Of a stretch of 64,000 nt of DNA, positions 37,419 through 51,100 are shown piece after piece. Numbering within the stretch: position 1 is the first letter of the stretch; each line of letters starts with the position of its first letter. The notes beneath the pieces are model-generated. The model did no database searches, was not told the origin of the DNA, and was given only the letters and a program-made list of their open reading frames with translations. The translations under genes and the position numbers were made by a program. The DNA is from Gaeumannomyces sp. JS-464 (taxonomy: Eukaryota > Ascomycota > Sordariomycetes > Magnaporthales > Magnaporthaceae). The stretch is from contig NGZR01000001.1 in assembly GCA_002197995.1 (NCBI GenBank), positions 11,923,501 to 11,987,500 on the forward strand. Direction: 5' to 3'.

Positions 37419-39864
37419 TTTCGCTACGTGAAGCAGAGAAGACTTTGCTTGGTCGAAGACGGAGGGCGGGGCGAGGGAGCGAGACTGCGAACGACGACAA
37501 CGAAGTGAAAGACACCCGAGGACAAGAAAAGGAGAAGTTTTGGGAGCGGAGGAGGTGGAAGAAAAAAAAGTTCCAGCGGAGGAAGGGGTTTTGGGAAATT
37601 TTCAAAAATTAATAGGAAGAGGGATTGCAAAAGTGCAAGCGGCGGGAGGGGTCAAGTCAGTTCCAGACGGGGGAATGTGGGGTCGAGGGGGTGGGCTCTC
37701 TCTCGGTGGTGGTGCTAGCAACGATGAGTGTGTCCCAATGATGGAGAAGGGCGCGGCGACAACGGATTGGCTCGTTTTCAGCCTGCGCAAGCCGAAAGGT
37801 TTTGCGGCTGCGGGCGGGCTCCGGTACCTTGGAGACCAAACGTGATGGGCGCAGTGCTGTTTAGATGCCTTGCCGCTTGCATTGCCTGGGCATTGGCCGG
37901 ATTGGATGGCCTTCTGATGTTCTGCGTTCTGCATCGGCCGGACGGGGCCTTGAGAGACGGAGGAGATGTACATACCACCCATCTGGATGGATCTCCCCAC
38001 TGATGCAAAAGCTACCTAGGTTACCTACTTTCACCTAGGTAGGTACACTTACCTAGGCAGGCACCTACCACCTGCCTACATGTGCCTAGGTAGGTACCTA
38101 GGTAGTCCCTGATCTGACTCCTTCACTCAGTGCATGGTTTCTGTGGCGCGCTGCGACTCTCATCTCCGTGGGATCAATGCCACTGCGTCGGGCTGACGGC
38201 CATGCCGGCGGAGTCGGCTGAAGCTGGAGCCTCCCAAGAAGGAGGCGGGGAGGTATTGTCAGCCTGGTGAGGGAACAAGCTGGTTCCGTTGTTTGCCTGC
38301 AAGCACCAAAGTACCTCGGCACCTGCCTCTGGAATATCATTCGAGAATTACTGGTGGTTTTCCTTGCGCCGCCTTTATGCCGCAACAGCATGTTTCCGCC
38401 ATGCCGGGATTAGACTTTCACATTGCAATGGCAGCGCAGCACGAACATGCAACACGTCGGCCACTTACAGCTGCAACCCCGCTATGCGCGAACAAACAAA
38501 TGGAGAGAGAGATGCCAACACATTTTCCACATCCGCATTACTTACCCTAGGCACTCTGATTGGACATTGCACGCGAGTGCTTGGTGATTTGAGTATTTCC
38601 CTACATGGGTTTGCTTTGTTTTGCTAAGGACAGATGGATCGCAGGGACCCCAGTCCGGTGAGACTCACATACGGGCAGACTCGCTGCACAAAAACTAGAC
38701 TTTGGTGCGTCTATCGACTTCTAACCAAAGGATCCTCCAGTCGGTTGCCCAAACCTGATAGGTAGGCCCCCGCATTGATATCCGCAGAACCAAGACGTTC
38801 CATTAGGCTACAGATCCACCAGGCCATGGAGGAAAGAGGCTTGAGGGGCACATGCCCGCACGTCCGGGCAGACGGCGCCTACGATACCTGTCTCGACACC
38901 TTTGAAGGCAATTGTGTTTATTCGTGGGACCTTACTGTATCTCTGCCGTAGTGGTCGTGCCATCCGAGGTCCGTGGTGAAAAACAGCATAATATCAGACA
39001 TGACTTAGAGCGTGGTTCGTGTCGTTGATGGGAGTCGGGGTGTCTTTTCGACTGACCTGCAAAAATCACTTTAGGGTCGAGCCAGTGTTGCCGAGTCCCA
39101 TTTTCGAGAAGAAAGTAGGACTCGGATCATGAGATTTGCGAGGCAGACACGTGCTGCAGAATCAGGGACCAAAACACGGCCTTCGGAATGTATTGCCCTG
39201 GAGCGCTCTGGCCTTGGGAATAGAACAGACCTGACAGGGGACGTTTCGTGGAGGCTAGTCTAACCCTTGTCCACCACGAAAACCGATGAGGAAAGCGGAG
39301 AGCATCAGTTTCCCTAAACAAAAGGCTGCAGCCCGTATGAGCTCAACCGCACGGCCGGGTTAGTTATAGCACTTAAATGCTATTTGTAGGACGCAGGAAA
39401 TAGGACAGGGTAATGAGATACGAAAGGATATCAGAAACAGGCAGGTACATGGACCTACAGGATAAGCTCGGCCAACAACGGAGGTTCCAATTAGCATCAT
39501 TGGAACAGTAAGCCCAATTTTATTTGGGCGCCGTGCCCGTGCGGGTGGGGGCCGCCAATGAGCCCATCCGCCGTGCGCCCGTTGTCAACGTATGCCGCGA
39601 CAGGCCACACTCTTCTGTAAGCCAGCTGTCCCTCAACGTCAACGTCTGCCGCCCTCCATTCGACCTTCGCTGCCACCAACTCTGCCCAATTTCCAGCAGC
39701 ACCAAACCACACAGCTCCAGACAAGCGTACGCCGCATTCGAGTGGAACGGCAGTTAGCTATCGCGTCGCCCGTACCGTCGACGCGGTGCCGCCCCGAGCT
39801 ATGATCGCTGCTTCATGGAGCCCGTGAATGCTCGCTCGCCAGCCCTGCCTTCCCCTTTACCAGG
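37419..39864. other. Gene-poor 2.4-kb region with a CCTAGGTA repeat cluster
   Basis: No gene is supported. The strongest feature is the repeat cluster at 38011-38106. Several short open frames on both strands lack motifs and overlap each other. The eIF5A promoter must lie in the left part and the vps52 promoter in the right part. Confidence 0.5.
38011..38106. repeat. Cluster of palindromic ACCTAGGT / GGTACC units
   Basis: About 96 bp made of overlapping CCTAGGTA, GGTACC and AGGCAGG-type units in both orientations. Shorter relatives occur at 6379-6411, 45028-45084, 45771-45795, 47032-47067 and 58035-58090, always between genes. The self-complementary core could form hairpins. Confidence 0.8.
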
Positions 39865-41987
39865 ATGTGGCTTGACAGACTCACAGTCCAGGCGAACTCG
39901 GGGCCCTCATCCCAATCCACCAGCCGCGCCGCCTCACCCCTCCCGCGACGGACATCGAGCATCCGCGGACCCTATCTGACCTCATCCCGATCGGCCCGCG
40001 CCTCGTCCTTGTCGCTCGCCTCCAGCGACTCCAGCGTTTCTCTACTCGCCTCGGCGCGTCGGACAAATGGCTCTGCACTCAAGCAGTCGACTACGGTGGA
40101 TGATGGAGGGAAGGCGATCGAGGTGTTGACGAAGCTTCTCGGCGGCGGTGGACCGGCAGAGGAGAAGACACCGGCACTGCTGACCGAGGAGGACCTCGAT
40201 CTGGACTTTGACTTCGCCGGGCTGTCCCTGAGCGAGCTGGCCGTCGAGGCCGGCCACGACGCGGACTATGAGCCTTATAGGCCACAGACAGTCCAAGAGT
40301 GTGCGTCGCGCCCCTCTCCGGGTCCCCCCTTGGATGCGCCATCACGCCTGCTAATACCGCGATCGACAGACGAACAAGGCAAGGCCAGGTTTGAGGATCT
40401 GTCCAAGTCGATCCGAGCCTGCGACGACGTCCTGAGCTCAGTAGAGGCGAACCTTACGAGCTTCCGAAACGATCTCGCAACGGTTTCCGCCGACATAGAA
40501 AGCCTACAGAACAGGTCCGCGGCTCTCAACGTGAGGTTGGAGAACCGAAAGGCAGTAGAAAAGGGTCTCGGCCCGATAGTGGAGGAGGTCAGCGTGTCCC
40601 CTCTCATCGTGGCCAAGATCTCGGAAGGGCATATCGACGAGCAATGGGTGCAGGCCCTGCGCGACGTGGAGAAGCGTGCGACAGCGAATCGGCAGAGCTC
40701 GAATCAAGGCAAAAGCAAAGCCCTGGCAGATCTGGGCCCGCTGCTTGAGAAGCTGGTGGTCAAGGTATGTGGCCCACACCCTGTGTCTGCGGGCCACGGA
40801 GCTTCGATCTCGCAGCAACGACTGATTTTAACTTCAAGGCTATCGAACGAATACGGGATTTCTTGGTCGCCCAGATCAAGGCTTTGCGTCCCCAACATCA
40901 ATGCTCAAATTATCCAGCAGCATAACTTCCCAAGTTCAAAGATTTGTTCGCCTTTCTTCGTAAGCACCATGCTACACTCGCCGACGAGATATGTCAAGCG
41001 TATAAGAACACAATGAGGTGGTATTACCTCGATCAATTTACCCGCTACCAAAAGGCGCTGGAGAAGCTCAAACTACACACTCTTGATAAGAACGACGTCC
41101 TAGGCCACGATGATTCAGCACGGAAGGCCACGGTGCTATCCAGCTCCAGGATTCCGGGCCCACCGCACGATGCCTTCAACCTGGGACGGCGCATGGATGT
41201 GCTGAGGACCAGCAACCACATGGCCATGTCATCGTACCTGGCAGAGGAGGACAAGTCGACGCATTACTTGGAGGCCCCCTTCCGCAACTTTAATCTCGCC
41301 TTGGTCGACAATGCGACGGCCGAATACACATTCCTAACTTCGTTCTTCTCGCCGGCGATCCCGGCTGCCTCCCTATCACGCCACTTCGACTACATCTTCG
41401 AGCCGACCTTCGCTCTGGGCCAGACGCTCTCGCGGTCCCTGGCAGGCGACTCTTTCGACGGGCTGGGGCTGCTGCTCTGCATCCGGCTGAACCAGCGGTT
41501 TGCCTTTGAGCTGCAACGGCGGCGCGTGCCGGCGGTAGATGGCTACATCAACGCAACCAACATGCTTCTCTGGCCGCGGCTGCAGGTGGTCATGGATCAC
41601 CATTGCGAGTCGATCCGGGCCCTGACCAGCGCGCTCCCCTCGCGGCCGCAGTCACTCACGGGCGCCGCGGCGCAGCAGCACTCGGCGGCCCCCCACGTCG
41701 TCACGCAGCGCTTTGGCCAGCTGCTGCACGGACTCGTGGCGCTCAGCGCCGAGGCGGGCGACGACGAGCCCCTCGTCTCCAGCATGCGCCGCCTCCGCTC
41801 CGAGGCCGAGGCCTTCCTGACGCGGTACAGCCAGGCCTGGTTCGGCAAGGACCGGAGGAAGCGTGAGCGCTTCCTCTACAACAACTACTCGCTCATCCTC
41901 ACCATCCTCAGCGACGCTGAAGGGAAGCTGGCTGCCGAGCAGCAGGAGCATTTTGAGGGGAAGACGGCATTCCAGGAAGCAGCTTAG
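39865..41987 (+). CDS. vps52: Vps52, GARP tethering complex subunit (frameshifts)
   Basis: Subunit of the Golgi-associated retrograde protein complex, which tethers endosome-derived vesicles at the trans-Golgi. It starts MWLDRLTVQANS, followed by a Ser/Pro/Arg-rich tail, an acidic DLDLDFDFAGLSLSEL segment, and then a coiled-coil core (IRACDDVLSSVEANLTSFRN, ENRKAVEKGLGPIVEEVSVS). The large helical body has TLADEICQAYKNTMRWYYLD and TRYQKALEKLKLHTLDKNDV. Introns lie at 40301-40369 (69 nt, in frame and stop-free, with a GCTAATACC branch site) and 40765-40838. Two indels near 40880 and 40932 disturb the segment PNINAQIIQQHNF-KFKDLFAFL. About 660 residues, as expected for the family. Confidence 0.9.
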
Positions 41988-42470
41988 AGGTCCATACACC
42001 TATGGTCGTTCGGTGCCTGGCTCCCTTTCCAATATCCTGTAAATCATTTCTCAGCCTATTTTCGTGCCAAGCGCGGGTCTCGGTGGGCATGTATCCTAGA
42101 GAAGGCATACATCATTGAGGGTTGGTACTAGAAAGTGCCAAGAATAAGAAAAAAAATATAATACTTTTGATGGGGCAAGACGATTCTTTGTTGTATACAG
42201 GTTGCTGTCTGCTTGGACTCGGCAGATGCGGGCTCATGTGCAAAAGTCCCAATCTAGATGTTATGCACCCAGAGATATTTGGTTTAAAGTATCGTCTGTA
42301 TGTACAGATGAATCGTGGTAGTCCCTAGCGCGACTGGGTCGCTTTTACTTGCCGCATGATATTGCTGTTTGCGGGTGGATTACCTCACCCTTTGCTCTGA
42401 GCCTCTTTATTCTATTCATAAGCAGCCGATCCTACCAACCGTCAAAACGCAAAAAGGGGAAGGACCATGA
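41988..42470. other. Convergent 3' intergenic region vps52 / Rab-GAP
   Basis: 483 bp between two stop codons, moderately AT-rich. Nothing beyond the likely 3'UTRs is visible. Confidence 0.5.
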
Positions 42471-44067
42471 TCAGCGGCCCCCGATCCAGCGGGAGAGTAG
42501 GGCAGTAATGTAGGCCAGAGGGCCGGGAGAGCGGCGGAGCCAGAAAGCCAGTACCCCGAAGGCGATAGCAAAGCCGAAGGCGCGGGCTGGCCTGCGGTAC
42601 CGCCAGAGGGCGGCCTTGAGTTTATCGCGCTTTTCAGCAAACTCGAGCTCGCGAACCTGGCGGTCGAAGCAGGCCCTACCGTAGGACACAGACTGGGCCG
42701 CGCAGGCGGCCGTGTCGCGCGCCGTCTTGAGCACGCTAGCGGCCGAGACGCCACGCCATGCGGGGAGGCGGTCGGGGCGATGCCTGGTAGCGAGCTCGGC
42801 AGCGCGGGCCAGCAGGGCGTCGAGATCGAGGGGCTGAGGCAGCTTGGAGAGGATCGAGTGCAGCATCTCGGGTTCCGAGTCCGGGGTGTCGAAGAGCTCG
42901 TCACGGCGCGAGAGCACGATGGCGGCAAAGACGTAGACGCTAAAGGCCGGGTCGCGCGCGAGTAGGGCGTCGAACAGGCGGGCGATCTCCCCGAGCGTTT
43001 GTACGTCGTGGGCGTACATGGTCAGGGTGCCTGAGAGTGCGAAGAAGGGTTCCGTCCTGCGACAAGTGGTGCCAGAGAGCGGGGTCGGCGGCACGCAGTA
43101 TATCCGGGAGCAGGCGCAGCTGGGCTATGGCCGGCGCCAGGTTGGGAAGCATAAAGTCGCGGATACGCAGGATCGAGAGTCGGGAGACAGCCAGGGGACA
43201 CTGAGACGGCTCCAGCACGAGCAGAAAGACCTGGCAGATGTCGTGGTAGCCTTGGAAGTAACACAGATACGGATGCCGCCTGAGTACCTCGACGATCAGG
43301 TCCGACAGTTCAGACTTTCGCCGCTCCAGCTCAACCGGATTCTCAACTGAATGTTGAGGTGTGTTAGCCGGTCAAAGAACAGGTTGAACACGTTGGATGG
43401 GAATCTACAAGAACATGTGCGTACGGTTGGGATAGTAGATAAATGCTCGGTCAACGTCCAGCTGCACCTGGTCCTCGTCGCGGTGGCGTGGCAACTCCTT
43501 CCAGGACGAGTCTTTGCTGGTCTCGGGGGAGCCATCCGTGTTGGAGGCTTCATCCTGGGGAGCTAGACCCAGCAGCACCGGCCCTAGAAACAAGACGGGA
43601 TAAGCATTCGACCAACAGGGCCTGATCGGAATAAGGGAGATGTGTCCAGCCTTACATGCCTGTTGTCTGAGTGAGTCGGACAGAAAGCCACCTTTCGACA
43701 GGGCTAGGTCCTTGAGATCGTCTACTCTGCGCAGTTTACAGGCCTCGCGGATGGCCTGAGCCTTGGGACTGGAGTTGGACCCGGGCCCTCTCTTGTCATT
43801 CCTACGCACGCCGCCGTTAAAGTGCTGGGCTGATGCCGTAGGCGGCTGTGAGGGTGTTACACCGGCACTGGTAGAGAACCCGTCGGCGCCGGGCCGCCCT
43901 GACGGTGAGTCTCCTGCGGGAGCCATCCCTGGATTGCCCTCGCCAAGCCAGGCCTGGAGATCAAGTTTGTGAGCGGGCTTGTGCGCGGGCACCGTTGTCC
44001 ACACACGCGCCTGCACCCTCCTCCTGATGAGGTCAAGATGGGACTCCACCAGGGGTCCCCACCTCAC
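42471..44067 (-). CDS. TBC-domain Rab GTPase-activating protein, TBC1D20/Gyp8 type, tail-anchored (one frameshift)
   Basis: Rab GAP of the TBC1D20 / Gyp8 / S. pombe Gyp10 group. Seen: KAQAIREACKLRRVDDLKDL, the TBC entry RQQAWPVLLGLAP, YFQGYHDICQVFLLVLE (the catalytic glutamine motif YxQG is present), and FALSGTLTMYAHDVQTLGEI. At the C-terminus ILSKLPQPLDLDALLARAAE is followed by a hydrophobic AFGFAIAFGVLAFWL segment and GPLAYITALLSRWIG, consistent with an ER membrane anchor as in TBC1D20. Exons are 44067-43656, 43583-43425 and 43346-42471. One extra base near 43057 separates HHLSQ from TEPFFALS. Corrected length is 481 residues. The start at 44067 is tentative, since the first 60 residues are poorly conserved. 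Confidence 0.85.
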
Positions 44068-45027
44068 CCACTATAGGGACCTGCCTATGTAGGAGAGCGA
44101 TCTTCCCTGCTGACTTGGGAGCTATGGCTATCCTTGATTTGGGACGCCCTGAGACGCCCTGCAGCTCCTGTGTCACGCCGCTTGGTGAAGGGGCCGGCAG
44201 TCTGCGTCGCTGACGACTGGAGGGCGCGGCTCCTCCAGAGGGCCAAAGGAGCCGAGGCAAAGAAACAAGCTGTGACCTTGATGGAGTGAGAGATCAGGGT
44301 CAGGATGCGCTAGTGTCTGATGCCCGGGCCGTGGATCCGGCACGTTGTCGCGCGAGTGTTGGGAGGGCTGGAATGGCCTGCGGGACTCGGTGAGCCGTCC
44401 TCGGATGCGCAAAGGAATACGACGGCAGATGGGGAAGTGCAGGGGTGGATTTTAGGCGTCGACTGGGAGAGGAAGACAAAATGGAGAAAGGGGAAAAAGA
44501 AGAAAAAAAAACCCCCGTCGGGCATGGTAGGTACAGCGGTGGTTGAGCGTTGGCAGCCGCCCATCATTGGACGTGACGTGTCTTGCACGCGAGCCGTGCC
44601 GCGCATCTGCTCCTGCACGATACAGTACGTGTAGGTACACGTCTGGTACTCACACCAGACCACTTTGGGCTGTAGACACATCCTGCACGCCCAAATCGGC
44701 CCCTGCCCGGCCGTGCCCCAAGTTCCCTAACCTATTCTAGTACTGTGTGCGCCCCAGCTGACCCACCAGGCGGGGGCTACGTGCAAGCCTCCTTCCATGG
44801 CCATCCTTGTCTGCCAGCGGGCAGTGAAGAGCACACACCTCGCAACCGAGTATCACGTCGACGAGTCTAGACTGGCCCGACTGCACGATGCTTCGCAATA
44901 CGCATGGTGGGGTCAGCTAACGGTTAACCGAACTGCATTGGGGACACTTCCGTTTTCACAGCGGTTCATGGATTTATTGTAGAGTTCGGTGGGAGCAAGG
45001 GAATGTCTCTGACACATCTAAAGTGCG

Positions 45028-45084
45028 TGCCTACCTGGTACCTAGGTACCTACCTACCTATGTACCTACCTAGGCAGGCGCCTG
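45028..45084. repeat. CCTAGGTA-type repeat patch
   Basis: Alternating GGTACC, CCTAGG and CTACCTA units, the same family as the cluster at 38011-38106. Confidence 0.7.
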
Positions 45085-46008
45085 GGCTGGAGTGCTGGAA
45101 GGTGCTCTGGGATCAGCAGCAGTGCGAGGCAGGTGCATGTGTGCGTTATGTCATCGAATTCGATCTTGCCGGCAGGTATCCCCCTAAGTGAACCAGCATT
45201 TGCCCTACCGGAAAGCCCAAGCGGAGAAAGGAGACACGAAACGAATACATCGCAAAACGAAACAGAAAAGGGGAAAAGCAAGATGCGTCCGTCTCCTTTG
45301 GGGCAGTCTTAACCCAATTCGTCTCGCTAGGAATTAAGATATCTCGGCGTGTAGTTTCCATCGCTCGGCATTGACTGTGCTGTGGTGTGAAATCTTGCGG
45401 CTCTACCCCACGGAGCGCCCCGGTGCCTGTGAAAACCAGATCCCGAGCCATTAGAGGCCTGGAATAACGTCGGCAGCCCCCCTGCAATCATTTTCTGGGG
45501 CCGAATGTGATCTGTCATCAGCGGGACAATGCACTGGCTAGCAAATTATAACCGATCGATCGAGACAAACACCTTGTGCCGCTTGTCGTTTCGTTGATCG
45601 GAAACGATTGTACCCCGGCTTGCCCGGCACAGGCACGCCCCCTGCTTGTCTCCGGCCAGGGAGGCTTTGGGTGGGCCGAATGATGCGCAAAGTTTCTGGA
45701 GCAGTTCATCTTGGTCTTGCTCTTCGTCCAGATTCCCCTTCACCTCCATCCCACCCTCTCTGCCTCTTCTGCCTAGGTATCTAGGTACCTACCCACGTTG
45801 GCATTTACCCTCGTGAGTTGTTGTGAGGTTAGTCGATGGCTTGGAGACGAATCACCGGAGAACTGTCACGTTACGGGCGGTGAACAGGGGCAAGCCGCGA
45901 GGAGCTGGCATGCCGCGGACAAGCTCCATCCCTTGCGAATAATGCTCTCAGTCTTGATGCCAATATGAAAAATGGGGTGGTAAAGGGTTTCGCTTCTGGT
46001 TCCGTGCG

Positions 46009-46009
<1 letters not shown>

Positions 46010-46042
<33 letters not shown>
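46010..46042. repeat. Homopolymer T tract, 33 bases
   Basis: An uninterrupted run of T. Its exact length is unreliable in most sequencing methods. It could be the tail remnant of an old retroposed sequence or a nucleosome-excluding element. No adjoining coding remnant is recognisable. Confidence 0.85.
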
Positions 46043-48170
46043 CGATCTTCCCACCGACGTAGTACTCCGTGTATGCCTACAAGGTATGATGTGTGTGAGT
46101 TGACAGGGCTGGCTGCAGGTGTGGGTGCTGCCTCGGTCCCCAGGGTGCTGCGGCCTTTTCTCAGGGTGACTGCCGCACGCAATGCGGGCAGACTAGGACG
46201 GTGACCGCTTGTTGCGGGGAGGCGAGGAGACGGCGCTCGCCGTTTGAGCAGCAATCGTCTGCATGGTAGCCGTCATCTGATACGCCGCTCTGTACCGAAG
46301 AAGAAAGAACAAAGACAAGAAGAAACGACAAAGGGGTCTATCGGATGGCTTGGTGCCGCTAGACCCCTCTGGAAAATGCCCCCAGCCGTAAGGTGTGGAG
46401 TTGGGGGTTCATTCGGGCGGACTACCAGGCGCGGGGGGGCTTGCGGACGGCAACACACCGTGTCCAGGAGGCTGCATAAGCCTTGGTGAAGCCTGCGTCG
46501 AGGTGCGCTGGACGGATCAATGTTTCAAGCAGCCCGAGGGATGCGTGCCAAACTTGGGTCTCGCAGCACCAAGGGAGCAGCCATGGAACCTTCGTCTAGC
46601 ATCCATGTGGTGCGCATGGCACGTCTCCCAACCAACGCTTAAGTTAGGCGAGCGCGGTACCCTGGCCGTCCTTCTGCAAGAACCCAGCCCGCGTCGCCTG
46701 CTGCTCCACCAAGAAAAGTTGTCGTTATTGCCTCAACGCCAAACGTGCCCAGTGCTGCTGGCGCTTTTCCGGGCGGACAAAGTTGCCTTGTCGTGCTCGA
46801 GCTACCCCAGGAATCGCGGCCCCATTCAATCCATCATCTTCAGTCTCAATTTCACCCCATCGAGTTCGGGGCTTGGGCGAGGTGCCTTTGGGGAGGTGCG
46901 TGGGCCTGGTTTCTTAGGAAGGAGCTCTGTCTGCTTTCCTTCTTGACCCCACCTCACCACCACTACGACGCACGTCACGCACCCGACCCGTTAACTTTGA
47001 CCCAGCCAGGCACCAGGCACTTTCCCTCTGGCAGGCAGCCTAGGCGCCTACCTAGGTACCTAGGTTGGTCAAACGTATCGAATCGACTTGCCAGCGAGTT
47101 GAAGCACGTGGCCTGCTGTCTCATCGTCCTCTCTGCATCCATTGCCTCTAGACCCAAAGCAATTCGACCGAGCTAGCGGCGGCTGTTGGAGTACGCCTAG
47201 TTCTGCATCACATCCTGGATCCCCAGCGCCTAGAGATAGGACATAGCATCTACAAATCAGTAAGTGTGACAGAAAAACGAGAGGTCTCCGTGTTCCTTGC
47301 TCGAGCTCGAGCTTCTGTCAGCGACTGGGGGGTGCGTGAAGCAGCGCGCCGCTCTAGGGATAGGCGTGGTGGCAACCAGACACCGGCGGCCGGTCTGGCC
47401 AGGTCTTCAAATATCCAGAGTTATCCCGGCCTAAGGGCCTGGCATTACTGCACACACCAACCAGACACAGGCGCGCACCCACGCCGGCGGGGGTGTGTCT
47501 CCCGGTGTCTGCCTGGCTTCTCCATCGATACGGCACGGAGAATCCACGCCTCCCACTTGTGCTCTCGGTGCTGCATGGGCCCAACAGAACCCCCTGTCGG
47601 CCCTCTCTTTCCTCTTGCTCGTCCAGATTCCTGACTCGATTCTCTACCTTAGTTCCTTCCATCCTTCTCCCTCGTCTTTGCACGCCTCCTCGAGCTGTTC
47701 GCCGAGGCGGCTGGCTGTCAGGAGTGGGAGCGGGCTGCGGCCTCGGCCAACTTAGCCCTGGCTGCCTTGTGGGCCGTACTTGGAAGGGGTTTGCCTCTTT
47801 TGCCTCTAACTTGCATCACAATGGAAATACAGCACTGTCGGCGAGCTGCCTGACTACCTCGCTTCACTCTTTCGCTCCCAGCTTCACTTTCTCACGGCCA
47901 TCTCACTCTCAATAATAGTTGGCAGCATCTCGATCCCACCCCCCTCGTCATACGCGCCATCACCACACGCACCACCACTTGGGGCGGCACGCTCGCCTGT
48001 TAGTGCCGCGCTAAAATAGAAGAAGCGGCTGCTGGGAGTCATCCTGCCTGCGGCCCAGCCGCCAAAAGCATTGTGGCACGAATCTGACCTTGTGAACGCG
48101 CTCGTCCTCCCGGCGGCTCGAGATACAATCTTGTGCTTCGTCCCGGAATGCCATCCGGCGACAACAGGCC

Positions 48171-51100
48171 ATGGCCTTCCAGACGAGTGTCCTTCGCGAT
48201 GGCGAATGGGTCACCCAGACCATCGACCTGCAGACTGTTCTGAAAGCCAACACGGCCGCCAAACCTGCCAGGCAGCGACCACAGAAGCACACCAAGTGTG
48301 GGATTATCACGAGGACCATCGTCGAGAGTCCTGTGGCTCATCACATCCTGCCATGTCGGCTCAGATCTCTCCAGCACGCCGACGTTGCCTTTGTAGGGGT
48401 TAGTAATCCTCGTCTGTTGCTCCTACGTCTCGTACTTTCCCTGTCGCCACCGCAGATATCCTGTTGTTCCCCATTCCCTCTCTTCCTCCTCCGTCCATGC
48501 CCCCGACGCCAACTGGACGTGGCAAGTCCGAAGCCACATCTTCTGACCGGTTATCACCCCTGCGATCTTGAATCGCGTCGCCCACCCATACCCAGCACAG
48601 TTGGTCCGCCCGCCCTCCTCCCCGTCTAATCATCAACTTTTTCTGTTCTTCGAGTTGGTCCCGTTGGCGAGATTTATCCGCAGTCGACGATTTCCCTCCT
48701 GCCAACTGCTATATGGACTGTTGAGAAAAGTGTCGTGTTGGAGCATTCGGCTTTATCTAACAGCAACTTGCTCCTTCCAGGATCGATTTGTTCAGATCCG
48801 TGAACTTCGCAGCGATGGCCAACTTCAGGATATCATCCACAAGAACGATTTTGGCGATCGCATCAGAAATGCCAAGGTCATCGGCTCTTTACCCGACAGT
48901 CTCATCCTGAACCGAGAGGACGGTCTTTCCTCGCACAGCGCCGAAGCTGGGGACGATGGGGATATAGACATGCTGCATGCGGACAGCAACATCCCAAAGT
49001 CGTCAAAAAGTTCGCCCGGACTGGCCCCGCAGATGCTGCTGGTGGTTCTCGAGTGCGGAGACTGCATCTTCATGGTCCTCCGGACCAGGAGCGACGGAAA
49101 GCTTGAGTTTGTGACGTCGCAGGTTGAGCTGCCGAATATACAGACGAGCTATCCCGGTTTCCACCTGGCAGTGGACCCAAGTTCACGCTATGTGGCCGTT
49201 GGCTGCTCCGAGAGCCTCTTTATGGTCTACGAACTCGAGTCCAGGGAAACCCTTAACAGGCGGTACCGACGCAATGAACCCCTCAACCCCGTCAAGAAGC
49301 GCAGGCCACGGCCCGTAAACGGCTTGATACACAAGATGGACTTCCTCTTTCCACGTCGCGAGGACGACTATCATATCATACTGCTCCTGATCATCGTGGC
49401 CCAAGGCATGTCAAAAATGGTTGTTTATGAGTGGGAGGCAGGCGATGACCTGGGTGCTGTCCTCGCTGAGGAAAAGAAGGGACACAGGTTGCCACAAGAG
49501 CACCAGATGCCCCTCCTACTCATACCTCTGATGGTCGGGACTGCATTTTTCGCCGTCTACCCCGAGAGTATCGCTGTCGGCAAGGACGTGCTGATCGGCC
49601 CGCCCTCCTTCGACACTTTCCAAGTCACCAGGATACCACCCTCTAAATTCCATCACGGCCGCGGGAATCCTCTGTGGTCTACCTGGACACGGCCTTTCCG
49701 CCTGGCCCAATTTAACAAGGACTGGCTCTACCTCGCGAGGGAGGATGGCGTAGTGGTTGTTTTGGATATCGACTCTGACAGCATACTGAACGCGAGCCAG
49801 GTCGTCAAGGAGTTTGAGTGCAATATTTCCACTGCTTTTTGTGCTCTGTTCGACCAGTTTGCCGACATTCTCATCATGGGCGGCGACTCCGGTCCCGGAG
49901 CAGTCTGGCAGGTGAGATGGATGCTACACACTGCCGATAAGTTGGTTCATTCGTTCTTGATGAATGCTTGGGACACTGACTGTTGCGGTGCCCCCACAGG
50001 TCCTAGCTCGGCAGGAATCCATCAAGCTTGGCGTCATACCGAACTGGTCGCCAGCCGTCGACTTTGTGACAACTGATGAGAGTTCTCTAGGCGGAATCAA
50101 GGAGCAAGTTCCCGCGGCAACCTGATGATCCCATGGGAGGCTCAACCCAGGCACACATACGCGCCCCCCGACCGAATATTTGCGGCCTGCGGCAGAGGTG
50201 TCACGGGCACCATCACGGAATACAGACACGGGTACCAGGCCAACATAGGTCTGTACTTTGACTGTGAGCCGACCACGACGGCAGCATGGCTGCTCCCTAT
50301 CGATGCATACTCTGTCAGCGCAGGTTATTATCTGCTCGCGTCTATGCCGGATCGCTCTACGATATTGCAGCTCCCCAGTGACTTATCAGAGGTCGACGAG
50401 CCTCCTGCAGATCAGGCGGCGTTTGACCTCTCCTCACGAACTATTGCGGCAGCCCGAGCCTTGGAGGGTATTATCGTGCAAGTCACAGAGAACTTCATCG
50501 TCTGTGTTTCTCCTCAAGACAGGTATTATCGACTCCACCCTTGTGGGAAATGCCCCAGCGAAACCACCTTGGAATGAGAAGACAACGGACAAGGAGAATA
50601 AATAAGCGAGTTCTCCAAAGCTGGTGCTGACGGGAGTGACTTTGCTTTAGTGTTCGGATTTTGCATCAAGACCTGATCCGCGGTGATCAGACGGTCGTAT
50701 CACACGCCGACATTCTTAACGAGTTCGTGGTCCTATCGACAGGCTCTTTCGCCAACTCATCCATCCATCTGCTGCGAATCAGGCCCGATATGTCGATATC
50801 AGCTATCAGGTCTTTCCCGGTGAAGGGAGAGGTGACCTGTCTGTCCTTTGCCACCTTCAATGGGCTCCGCCATGTGTTTGCCGGACTGTGGAACGAAGGA
50901 GTTCCGAGCGTTGCCAAATTTTCGCTTGACGGACTAGACTCGGGCCGGCTGGAGACGGTCCCCGTTGAACTAGGTAATCTCCCCCTTGGTGCTTTGAATC
51001 CCGTTTTATAGAGCGAGTCGCTCACGCTACTGTTTCGCAACACAGGCTCTTCGAATTCTCAGCCTCAGCCTGGGGCGAATGAGGATCAACACGGCAACAT

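Larger units (their letters stand above)
44068..48170. other. Gene-poor 4.1-kb region with repeats and a T33 tract
   Basis: No gene is supported on either strand. It contains three CCTAGGTA-type patches (45028-45084, 45771-45795, 47032-47067), a run of 33 T at 46010-46042, and an A/G-rich run at 44486-44512. The longest open frame (46395-46946, plus) has no motif and poor codon balance. The right end must hold the promoter of the DDB1-like gene. It is the longest empty stretch in the window. Confidence 0.5.

Noticed and set aside
46395..46946. 183-codon plus frame in the gene-poor 44-48 kb region
   Set aside because: Irregular composition with many Cys and Trp, no conserved motif and no splice context. 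Probably chance.
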